A DNA stretch of 5,639 nt, taken from NCBI GenBank assembly GCA_045403155.1, contig JAXIPB010000239.1, forward strand, positions 1-5,639, read 5' to 3'. A program made the position numbers and the translations under genes. This document shows positions 1-5,295 of this stretch, one piece after another. Below the pieces are notes generated by a model, which worked only from the letters and a program-made list of their open reading frames with translations, was not told where the DNA came from and did not search any database. This DNA is from JAXIPB01 sp045403155. GTDB taxonomy: Bacteria > Actinomycetota > Actinomycetes > Mycobacteriales > Micromonosporaceae. Numbering within the stretch: position 1 is the stretch's first letter; every line of letters starts with the position of its first letter.

Positions 1-444
1 TCCGCGACCGGGGTGGTTCGGGGGATTCACTTCGCCGACGTGCCGCCCGGCCAGGCCAAGTACCTGACCTGCGTGCGCGGTGCCCTGCTGGACGTCGTCG
101 TGGACATCCGAGTGGGCTCGCCGACATACGGGCGATGGGAGAGCATTCTGCTCGACGACGTCGACCGCCGCGCGGTGTACCTGGCGGAGGGACTGGGCCA
201 TGCCTTCTGCGCGCTCAGTGACGACGCCACGCTGACCTACCTGTGCTCCGAGACGTACGCGCCGGAGCGCGAACACACCATCCATCCGCTCGACCCGGAC
301 CTGAAGATCGCGTGGCCGGTTCCGAATCCGCTGCTCTCGCCCCGCGACGTCGAAGCGCCCACGTTGGCCGAGGCACTTGCGGCCGGCCGTCTGCCCGATT
401 ACGCCATTTGCCGCGAGTACACCGGGTCGCGTCGTATCGGTTGA
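1..444 (+). CDS. rmlC: dTDP-4-dehydrorhamnose 3,5-epimerase, RmlC family (5' end outside the window)
   Basis: The gene is cut by the window edge; the frame is open from base 1 and gives 147 residues ending at TGA 442-444. Family knowledge: RmlC is a cytoplasmic cupin enzyme that epimerises C3 and C5 of dTDP-4-keto-6-deoxyglucose in dTDP-L-rhamnose synthesis. Visible signatures, counted from the first residue here, are RGIHF (7-11, with the His of the usual RGLH motif), QAKYLTCVRGALLDVVVDIR (18-37), SPTYGRW (40-46), the GLGHAF cupin segment (65-70) and YLCSETYAPEREHTI (80-94). The match to mycobacterial RmlC as I remember it is close, and about 54 N-terminal residues are missing, which would give a full length near 200. 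The C-terminal tail is typical in length. A narrower role as a 3- or 5-epimerase for another deoxysugar cannot be excluded. The stop codon lies inside a short direct repeat, and pafA begins 42 nt further on in the same direction. Confidence 0.92.
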   Translation, partial: SATGVVRGIHFADVPPGQAKYLTCVRGALLDVVVDIRVGSPTYGRWESILLDDVDRRAVYLAEGLGHAFCALSDDATLTYLCSETYAPEREHTIHPLDPDLKIAWPVPNPLLSPRDVEAPTLAEALAAGRLPDYAICREYTGSRRIG

Positions 445-461
445 TGGGCGTACCGGTTGAT
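434..461. repeat. Imperfect 12-nt direct repeat, period 16, at the rmlC stop codon
   Basis: GTATCGGTTGAT (434-445) recurs as GTACCGGTTGAT (450-461) with one mismatch. The first copy contains the rmlC stop codon TGA; the second lies in the rmlC-pafA spacer. It may be an old slippage duplication or a pair of binding sites. It is the weakest of the short tandem repeats in this window and could be chance. Confidence 0.5.
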
Positions 462-473
462 CGCGACGGCGGC

Positions 474-479
474 TACTGT
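474..479 (+). promoter_or_regulatory. Candidate -10 hexamer of a leaderless pafA promoter (TACTGT)
   Basis: TACTGT fits the actinobacterial TANNNT -10 consensus and ends 7 nt before the pafA ATG at 487, so transcription would start at or next to the start codon. No purine-rich Shine-Dalgarno sequence stands between them, and I see no convincing -35 element. Inferred from spacing only. Confidence 0.5.
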
Positions 480-486
480 TCTGGTC

Positions 487-1845
487 ATGGACCGGCGCAT
501 CTTCGGACTCGAGACCGAGTACGGCGTCACGTGCACGTACCGGGGGCAGCGGCGCTTGAGCCCGGATGAGGTCGCCCGGTACCTGTTCCGCCGCGTCGTC
601 TCGTGGGGCCGTTCGTCCAATGTTTTCCTGCGCAACGGAGCCCGGCTCTATCTGGACGTCGGCTCGCACCCGGAGTACGCCACGCCGGAGTGCGACTCCG
701 TCGCCGATGTCGTCGTGCACGACCGGGCCGGCGAGCGGATCCTGGAGGGCCTGCTTGTTGACGCGGAGAAGCGCCTGCACGACGAGGGCATCGCCGGCGA
801 GATCTACCTGTTCAAGAACAACACAGATTCGGCCGGCAACTCCTACGGCTGCCATGAGAACTACCTGGTCTCGCGACACGGCGAGTTCGGTCGACTGGCA
901 GACATCCTGATCCCGTTCCTGGTCACCCGGCAGCTCATCTGCGGGGCGGGCAAGGTGCTGCAGACGCCGCGTGGGGCTGTCTTCTGCCTCTCCCAGCGGG
1001 CCGAGCACATCTGGGAGGGCGTCTCCTCCGCCACCACCCGCTCGCGACCCATCATCAACACCCGCGACGAGCCACACGCCGACGCCGAGCGCTACCGGCG
1101 CCTGCACGTGATCGTCGGCGACTCGAACATGAACGAGGTCACCACTCTGCTGAAGGTCGGCAGCGCCGACATCGTGCTGCGCATGATCGAAGCCGGGGTG
1201 GCGATGCGGGATCTCACGCTGGAGAACCCGATCCGGGCCATCCGCGAGGTGTCACACGACGTGACCGGCCGGCGCAAGGTGCGGCTGGTCAACGGCAAGG
1301 AGTGCAGCGCGCTAGAGATCCAGCAGGAGTACTTCGCGAAGGCGAGCGAGTTCCTGGAGCGCCGGGGTGCGGACTCCACCGCCAAGCGGGTCATCGACCT
1401 GTGGGGCCGGGTGCTCGCCGGGGTGGAGGCCGGCGACATGTCCGGGGTCGAGCGTGAGATCGACTGGGTGACCAAGCAGCGCCTCATCGAGCGCTACCAG
1501 GCCCGCCACGACCTGGCCCTGTCCCACCCCCGGGTGGCGCAGATGGACCTAGCCTACCACGACCTGCGGCGCAACCGCGGTCTATACGCGCTGCTGGAGC
1601 GCAAGAAAGCGGTCGACCGGGTTGCCTCCGACATAGAGATCTTCGAGGCGAAGGAGACACCTCCGCAGACCACTCGGGCCCGGCTGCGCGGAGAGTTCAT
1701 CCGCCACGCCCAGGAGAAGCGCCGCGACTTCACCGTCGATTGGGTGCACCTCAAGCTCAACGACCAGGCGCAGCGCACCGTGCTCTGCAAGGACCCGTTC
1801 CGGGCGTACGACGAACGCGTCGAGCGCCTGATCGCGAGCATGTAG
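487..1845 (+). CDS. pafA: Pup--protein ligase PafA
   Basis: PafA uses ATP to phosphorylate the C-terminal glutamate of Pup and joins it by an isopeptide bond to lysines of target proteins, marking them for the Mpa/ARC-proteasome. It is a cytoplasmic enzyme of the glutamine-synthetase-like carboxylate-amine ligase fold. The 452-residue product has the same length as the M. tuberculosis protein. It begins MDRRIFGLETEYG, with Glu9 in the nucleotide/Mg-binding strand, followed by RLYLDVGSHPEYATPE (54-69), whose Asp57 is the conserved catalytic aspartate. Further conserved blocks are YLFKNNTDSAGNSYGCHENY, LICGAGKVLQTP, TTRSRPIINTRDEPHADAE and the C-terminal part WVHLKLNDQAQRTVLCKDPF. The ATG at 487 is preferred to the upstream in-frame TTG at 457, because family members start at MxRRIxGxETE and a -10-like hexamer lies just before 487. 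No active-site loss or frameshift is seen. pup and dop are not in this window. Confidence 0.98.
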   Translation: MDRRIFGLETEYGVTCTYRGQRRLSPDEVARYLFRRVVSWGRSSNVFLRNGARLYLDVGSHPEYATPECDSVADVVVHDRAGERILEGLLVDAEKRLHDEGIAGEIYLFKNNTDSAGNSYGCHENYLVSRHGEFGRLADILIPFLVTRQLICGAGKVLQTPRGAVFCLSQRAEHIWEGVSSATTRSRPIINTRDEPHADAERYRRLHVIVGDSNMNEVTTLLKVGSADIVLRMIEAGVAMRDLTLENPIRAIREVSHDVTGRRKVRLVNGKECSALEIQQEYFAKASEFLERRGADSTAKRVIDLWGRVLAGVEAGDMSGVEREIDWVTKQRLIERYQARHDLALSHPRVAQMDLAYHDLRRNRGLYALLERKKAVDRVASDIEIFEAKETPPQTTRARLRGEFIRHAQEKRRDFTVDWVHLKLNDQAQRTVLCKDPFRAYDERVERLIASM

Positions 1846-1858
1846 CGGTCTCCGAGGG

Positions 1859-1864
1859 TAGGCT
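1859..1864 (+). promoter_or_regulatory. Candidate -10 hexamer before the small membrane protein gene (TAGGCT)
   Basis: TAGGCT matches TANNNT and ends 9 nt before the ATG at 1874. It lies in the 28-nt spacer after pafA, which has no clear Shine-Dalgarno sequence. This suggests the gene has its own leaderless transcript in addition to any read-through from pafA. Inferred from sequence and spacing only. Confidence 0.45.
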
Positions 1865-1873
1865 CGACGGGCC

Positions 1874-2107
1874 ATGACCACGCCCCCCAAGAAGCCCGAA
1901 CCCCCCAAGCCCGATTCGTCGACGGAACCCGAAGCATTCGAATCGCTCGCGGAAATCCGCCAGGGCTGGGTGAACCGTCGCCGCGACAAGATCATCGCCG
2001 AGATCGAGCGTAACCGGCGGGGCGAGTACACCGTGCCGACCTGGGCGCTCGCGGCCGTTTTGATCCTGCTGGTGGGCGGCTGGCTCGCCCTAATCATCTT
2101 CGGCTAG
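1874..2107 (+). CDS. Small tail-anchored membrane protein of unknown function
   Basis: The 77-residue product is not a family I can name. Residues 1-20 are rich in Pro, Lys and acidic residues (MTTPPKKPEPPKPDSSTEPE) and look disordered. Residues 21-50 form a charged, probably helical segment with an RRR cluster (35-37) and RNRR (46-49). Residues 55-76 (from PTWALAAVLILLVGGW onward) are one hydrophobic span, and the chain ends one residue later. The basic residues before the span predict a cytoplasmic N-terminus and a C-terminal tail anchor; no signal peptide is seen. The gene lies 28 nt after pafA on the same strand, so co-transcription is possible. High third-position GC and the composition support it as a real gene. 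A link to pupylation is suggested only by position. The stop codon TAG (2105-2107) lies in the first copy of a perfect 16-nt tandem repeat. Confidence 0.85.
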   Translation: MTTPPKKPEPPKPDSSTEPEAFESLAEIRQGWVNRRRDKIIAEIERNRRGEYTVPTWALAAVLILLVGGWLALIIFG

Positions 2108-2126
2108 AGCCATCTTCGGCTAGAGC
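2095..2126. repeat. Perfect 16-nt tandem duplication spanning two convergent stop codons
   Basis: CATCTTCGGCTAGAGC occurs twice head-to-tail (2095-2110 and 2111-2126) without mismatch. Each copy contains CTAG, which reads as a TAG stop on both strands. The plus-strand membrane protein gene stops in copy 1 (2105-2107); the minus-strand DUF3866 gene stops in copy 2 (2122-2120). Confidence 0.95.
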
Positions 2127-3214
2127 AGCGCGGCGGCGTGCCGGCCGGCGGCGGCCGCGGCGAGGAAATATTCATGATCGGCGTCGAGGCCTCGGCCCAT
2201 GGTCGAGAGCTCCAGTGGCAGCTGCCGCAGCGCGGCATCGAGGCCGCCCGTGTCCACGCGAACCAGCCGGTGTGGCGGGCAGAGTTCACCCAACGCGGCG
2301 CCCACGGCGCTGGCGAGCGCGGCCGGTAACCCCTCGGGAATGACAAGATCCGCGGGGGCGAGCGCGACCCGGCCGTACGCCGTGAGCGAGTGGTGTGACA
2401 CCCCCGCATGCCGCTCCCGCGCGTCGGCGACCGAGATCCGTACCGCGCCGACCGCGCGGCCGCCCAGGGCCGCCGCCGCGTTGACGGCCTCCCCGACCGA
2501 CGTACCGGAAAATCCCCATGCCGTCCCGGTGCCGAGGCCGCCTGGGCCCTGCGCCACGATCACCACATCGGCCGACAACGCGTGCCTCGCCGCGATGAGT
2601 CCACCGTGGATGTTTGTCGCCTCGAGGTCGCCCCCATAGGCCTGCCCGACGGAGACGACGCCGCACAGCCGGTCGGCGAGCGCGGCGACCGTCCGCGAGA
2701 ACCAGGCCGGCAGGGCGCCGCCGTCGGTCATCACGTACGCGACACGGGCGCCCGGGCGTGACGCGTGTACACCGGCGAGGATGGCCGGCAGCGACGAGTG
2801 CAGATCGGCGGTGACCACCGGCGCCCCGTCCAGTCCGTTTGCCGCGGCGAGAAGATCACGGTACGGCGATGACGGCTCGTCGGCACCTTGGACCACGACC
2901 TGCAACGGGGTGTATCGCGTCTTGATCAGATGGCCTGGGCCGCCGGTGTCGTGTGGAGGGGGGTCCGGCGGCAGCCGATCCGGCATCGCCACGACGAGTG
3001 CGTAACCACCGGTGCCCAACCCGAGCGCAAGCGCATTGACGTTGAGCAGCACGCGATCGCCGGGCGCCGGGTCGCCGACGAGGCCCGGGTACGCGATCGC
3101 CCGTACCGTCGTCGGCTCATCTGCGCCCCGGGGCTCCACGACGACGTCGACCTCGACCGCCCCTCGCCACCGCTGCCCGAGGCCGGTGACGACGCCCGCG
3201 CGCCAGCGCACCAT
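2120..3214 (-). CDS. DUF3866 family protein, function unknown
   Basis: The 364-residue product shows the pattern I associate with the DUF3866 family, which has no established biochemical role. It has a beta-rich N-terminal part (1-75) with NVNALALGLGTGGYALVVA at 58-76. Next come GHLIKTRYTPLQ (94-105), DLHSSLPAI (137-145), YVMTDGGALPAWF (160-172), GGDLEATNIHGGLIAAR (194-210) and a glycine-rich segment AQGPGGLGTGTAWGFSG (221-237). A conserved RISVADARERHAGVSHHSL (259-277) and MGRGLDADHEYFLAAAAAGR (339-358) follow. No signal peptide or membrane span is evident, so it is probably cytoplasmic. The many invariant-looking His, Asp and Gly residues suggest an enzyme or ligand-binding protein, but this is inference. 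The ATG at 3214 is chosen because TAACGT ends 6 nt upstream of it. The gene converges on the membrane protein gene with a 12-nt gap and diverges from pafB across 72 nt. Confidence 0.85.
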   Translation of the reverse strand: MVRWRAGVVTGLGQRWRGAVEVDVVVEPRGADEPTTVRAIAYPGLVGDPAPGDRVLLNVNALALGLGTGGYALVVAMPDRLPPDPPPHDTGGPGHLIKTRYTPLQVVVQGADEPSSPYRDLLAAANGLDGAPVVTADLHSSLPAILAGVHASRPGARVAYVMTDGGALPAWFSRTVAALADRLCGVVSVGQAYGGDLEATNIHGGLIAARHALSADVVIVAQGPGGLGTGTAWGFSGTSVGEAVNAAAALGGRAVGAVRISVADARERHAGVSHHSLTAYGRVALAPADLVIPEGLPAALASAVGAALGELCPPHRLVRVDTGGLDAALRQLPLELSTMGRGLDADHEYFLAAAAAGRHAAALL

Positions 3215-3220
3215 GCGATG

Positions 3221-3226
3221 ACGTTA
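3221..3226 (-). promoter_or_regulatory. Candidate -10 hexamer of the DUF3866 gene (TAACGT on the minus strand)
   Basis: Read on the minus strand, TAACGT ends 6 nt before the start codon at 3214 and fits TANNNT. No Shine-Dalgarno sequence lies close enough to the start. The promoter would be back-to-back with that of pafB inside the 72-nt divergent spacer. Inferred from sequence only. Confidence 0.45.
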
Positions 3227-3270
3227 ATCCACAGCCCTCCGGGTCGTGGCGAGCCGATGCGCTCCAGCAC

Positions 3271-3279
3271 TGCTAAATT
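3271..3279 (+). promoter_or_regulatory. Candidate extended -10 element of a leaderless pafBC promoter
   Basis: TGCTAAATT carries the extended -10 form TGN-TANNNT and ends 7 nt before the GTG start of pafB, predicting a transcript that begins at or next to the start codon. There is no Shine-Dalgarno sequence. I looked for the RecA-NDp/PafBC-type motif (TTGTC-like -35) in the 72-nt spacer and found none, so autoactivation by PafBC is not supported here. Confidence 0.55.
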
Positions 3280-3286
3280 CGTACAC

Positions 3287-4294
3287 GTGTCTCGTACCCG
3301 GACCGAGCGCCTCGTCAATCTCGTGATCTGCCTGCTGTCGACGCGGCGGTTCCTGACCGCGTCGCAAATCGCGTCGACCGTTCCGGGCTACGAACATGAC
3401 GAAGAGGATCCGCGCGAGCACGAGGCGTTCCAGCGCAAGTTCGAGCGGGACAAGGCCGAGCTGCGTGACCTCGGTGTGCCCCTCGAGACCGGGACGACGA
3501 GCGTCTTCGACGCCGAGCCCGGCTATCGCATCGCGCGCCGTGACTACGCCCTGCCCGACGTGCACCTGGAGCCGGATGAGACGGCGGCGGTCGGCATCGC
3601 GGCCCGGCTCTGGCAACACGCCGGCCTGGCCGCCGCGGCCACGTGGTGTCTGCTTAAACTCCGTGCGGGGGGGGTGGCCGTCGACGCCCACGCCACGCTC
3701 GGGGTGGAGCCGGTGGTCACCGTCGACCCCGCCTTCACGCCGCTGCAGACGGCCGCACGGGAGCGCCAGGAGGTGCGCTTCGACTACCGCACCCCGGAGA
3801 ACGACGCCGCCCAGACCCGGCGGCTGCAGCCCTGGGGCGCGGTCTCCTGGCGGGGCCGCTGGTACGTCGTGGGACACGACCTTGACCGGGACGCGACCCG
3901 TGCGTTCCGGCTCTCTCGGGTGGTCGGCGCGGTCAAGACCGTCGGCGAACCGGGGGCCTATACACCGCCGCCCGACACCGACCTGATCAGTCACATGGCG
4001 CGATGGTCGGGCCCGGTCGAGCATCCGAATCGGGCCACGCTGCTGGTCAGGCCGGGTCGCGCGGCCGGAGTACGGCGGTGGGCGGAGTCGGTGGATCCGG
4101 GCCCGGATGGCGACCGGGTGGTGGTGAGCTACTCCGACCCGGACGGGTTCGCCCGTTGGATCGTCGGGTACGGCGCGGATGTCGTGGTTGTCGACCCCGA
4201 CGAGGTGCGCAAGGCCACGATCGTCCGCTTGCGCGACCTCGTCGACTCCCTCGAGGCCGAGCCGGCGCCGGTGACCATCGGGTCGCAGCCATGA
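3287..4294 (+). CDS. pafB: WYL-domain transcriptional regulator PafB
   Basis: PafB and PafC act together in mycobacteria as the activator of the LexA/RecA-independent DNA-damage response; it is a DNA-binding cytoplasmic protein. The 335-residue product has an N-terminal winged-helix part (about 5-80) with TERLVNLVICLLSTRRFLTA and FERDKAELRDLGVPLETG, both close to mycobacterial PafB. A linker with LLKLRAGGVAVD (122-133) follows, then the WYL domain (about 150-220) with PWGAVSWRGRWYVVGHD and RAFRLSRV; the signature is Trp192-Tyr193-Val194. The C-terminal extension (about 248-320) includes WIVGYGADVVVV. The GTG at 3287 is preferred to an in-frame ATG at 3257: it matches the family N-terminus and has an extended -10 7 nt upstream, whereas the ATG lies before that element. 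The frame continues open far upstream, but only as antisense to DUF3866. A G8 run (3667-3674) is in frame. The stop TGA overlaps an ATG at 4291. Confidence 0.95.
   Translation: MSRTRTERLVNLVICLLSTRRFLTASQIASTVPGYEHDEEDPREHEAFQRKFERDKAELRDLGVPLETGTTSVFDAEPGYRIARRDYALPDVHLEPDETAAVGIAARLWQHAGLAAAATWCLLKLRAGGVAVDAHATLGVEPVVTVDPAFTPLQTAARERQEVRFDYRTPENDAAQTRRLQPWGAVSWRGRWYVVGHDLDRDATRAFRLSRVVGAVKTVGEPGAYTPPPDTDLISHMARWSGPVEHPNRATLLVRPGRAAGVRRWAESVDPGPDGDRVVVSYSDPDGFARWIVGYGADVVVVDPDEVRKATIVRLRDLVDSLEAEPAPVTIGSQP
3667..3674 (+). repeat. G8 homopolymer tract inside pafB
   Basis: Eight consecutive G residues encode the end of Ala127, Gly128, Gly129 and the start of Val130 of PafB. The reading frame on both sides matches the family (LLKLRA-G-G-V-VD pattern), so the tract is in its intact length here. 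Confidence 0.9.
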
Positions 4295-4313
4295 CCGGGT
4301 CGCGGCCATGACC
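4280..4313. repeat. 17-nt tandem duplication across the pafB-pafC junction
   Basis: GGGTCGCAGCCATGACC (4280-4296) is followed directly by GGGTCGCGGCCATGACC (4297-4313), with 16 of 17 bases identical. Each copy contains an ATGA. Removing either copy leaves pafB and pafC overlapping by four bases at one ATGA, with both proteins unchanged, so the duplication is probably derived. Confidence 0.93.
4291..4311 (+). other. Six-codon mini reading frame linking pafB and pafC
   Basis: The ATG at 4291 overlaps the pafB stop (ATGA) and opens a frame encoding MTGSRP that ends at TGA 4309-4311. That stop in turn overlaps the pafC ATG at 4308 (ATGA again). A ribosome finishing pafB could restart here, translate six codons and restart again at pafC, or step directly to 4308. 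This is an inference from overlapping stop-start codons; no Shine-Dalgarno sequence is visible for either start. The peptide itself is unlikely to have a function. Confidence 0.4.
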
Positions 4314-5291
4314 GCGCCGCGCGCGGAGAACCGCGCCGGTGATCGACTGGCCCGTCTTCTCAACCTCGTCCCGTATCTGCTGGCCCGGCCCGGCATCCTC
4401 GTGACCGAGGCCGCCGACGACCTCGGGGTCTCCGACAGGCAGTTGCGGGAGGACCTTGAGCTGCTGTGGGTCTGTGGTCTGCCCGGCTACGGGCCGGGTG
4501 ATCTCATCGACATGGCTTTCGACGGCGACCGGGTGACGATCACCTACGACGCCGGCATTGACCGGCCACTGCGATTGACCCAGGACGAGGCGCTGGCCCT
4601 GGTCGTGGCCCTACGGATGCTCGCCCAAGTGCCGGGCGTGCAGAACGGCGAGGCGGTGGAGGGGGCGCTCGCGAAGATCGAATCGGCGGCCGGCGACGCG
4701 GCCGCCGGCCTCCCCGTCGCGGTGGGCATGCCCGGCGCGGGTGCCGAGCGCCTCGCCGAACTGCAGGGCGCTGTGCAGCGACGCCACGCGCTGCAGCTCA
4801 CGTACTACACGGCGACGCGGGACGAGGTCACCGAGCGGATAGTCGACCCGATGCGGGTGGTCGTCGTCGGGGGGTTCGCCTACCTGGAGGCGTGGTGTCG
4901 AAAGGCGGAGTCGGTGCGCCTGTTCCGGCTCGATCGCATCGACTCGTGCGTCGAGCTCGAGGAGCCGGCCGAGCCACCACCGGAGGCGCAACAGCACGAC
5001 GTCAGTGAGGGCATCTTCAAGCCCAGCGAGGAACTGCCGCTGGTGACCCTTCGCATCGGCCGATGGGCGAGGTGGATCACCGAGTACTACCCCTGTGAAC
5101 GGGTGGTGGAGGAGAGTCCGGAGCGCTGGCTGGTGTCGCTGCGCGCGTCCGACCTGGCCTGGGCGAAGCGGCTGGTGCTGGGGCTGGGGCCGGAGGTCAC
5201 CGCGCTCGCGCCGCCCGAACTGGTCGATTCGGTACGCGAGGAGGCGCGGGCAGCGCTCGCCGCGTACGGCTTGAACGCAGCGCCTTCCTGA
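4308..5291 (+). CDS. pafC: WYL-domain transcriptional regulator PafC
   Basis: PafC is the paralogue and partner of PafB in the DNA-damage-responsive activator PafBC. The 327-residue product has an N-terminal winged-helix part (about 12-82) with RLARLLNLVPYLLARPGI, LGVSDRQLREDLELLWVCG and LPGYGPGDLIDMAF. GIDRPLRLTQDEALALVVAL (83-102) follows, then the WYL domain (about 155-215) with IVDPMRVVVVGGFAYLEAWC and SVRLFRLDRID. At the WYL position it carries Tyr-Leu-Glu (192-194), as mycobacterial PafC does, instead of Trp-Tyr-Leu. The C-terminal extension (about 245-325) ends in ARAALAAYGLN. It is about 10 residues longer than the mycobacterial protein. Its start lies 13 nt after the pafB stop and overlaps the stop of a six-codon mini frame, so expression probably depends on translational coupling to pafB. 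The short, variable leader before DRLARLLN makes the exact start slightly uncertain. Confidence 0.95.
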   Translation: MTAPRAENRAGDRLARLLNLVPYLLARPGILVTEAADDLGVSDRQLREDLELLWVCGLPGYGPGDLIDMAFDGDRVTITYDAGIDRPLRLTQDEALALVVALRMLAQVPGVQNGEAVEGALAKIESAAGDAAAGLPVAVGMPGAGAERLAELQGAVQRRHALQLTYYTATRDEVTERIVDPMRVVVVGGFAYLEAWCRKAESVRLFRLDRIDSCVELEEPAEPPPEAQQHDVSEGIFKPSEELPLVTLRIGRWARWITEYYPCERVVEESPERWLVSLRASDLAWAKRLVLGLGPEVTALAPPELVDSVREEARAALAAYGLNAAPS

Positions 5292-5295
5292 AACG

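Noticed and set aside
457..486. In-frame TTG start that would add ten residues to PafA
   Set aside because: Family members start at the MxRRIxGxETE sequence, and the 487 start gives exactly 452 residues, the M. tuberculosis length. A -10-like hexamer lies inside the would-be extension.
1582..2097. 171-codon minus-strand open frame opposite the end of pafA and the membrane protein gene
   Set aside because: It opposes the highly conserved PafA C-terminus, shows no protein family features and covers two unrelated plus-strand genes.
2888..3286. Upstream extension of the pafB reading frame by 133 codons
   Set aside because: The extension is wholly antisense to the DUF3866 gene and its start region, does not resemble PafB, and would bypass the promoter-like sequence before 3287. 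High GC content leaves such frames open by chance.
3215..3286. PafBC-dependent (RecA-NDp type) promoter controlling pafB or DUF3866
   Set aside because: The TANNNT part is present but no TTGTC-like -35 motif is found at the right distance on either strand.
3224..4396. 390-codon minus-strand open frame opposite pafB
   Set aside because: It is a composition-driven shadow of pafB: rich in Arg, Gly and Pro with no recognisable domain, whereas the plus-strand product matches PafB along its length.
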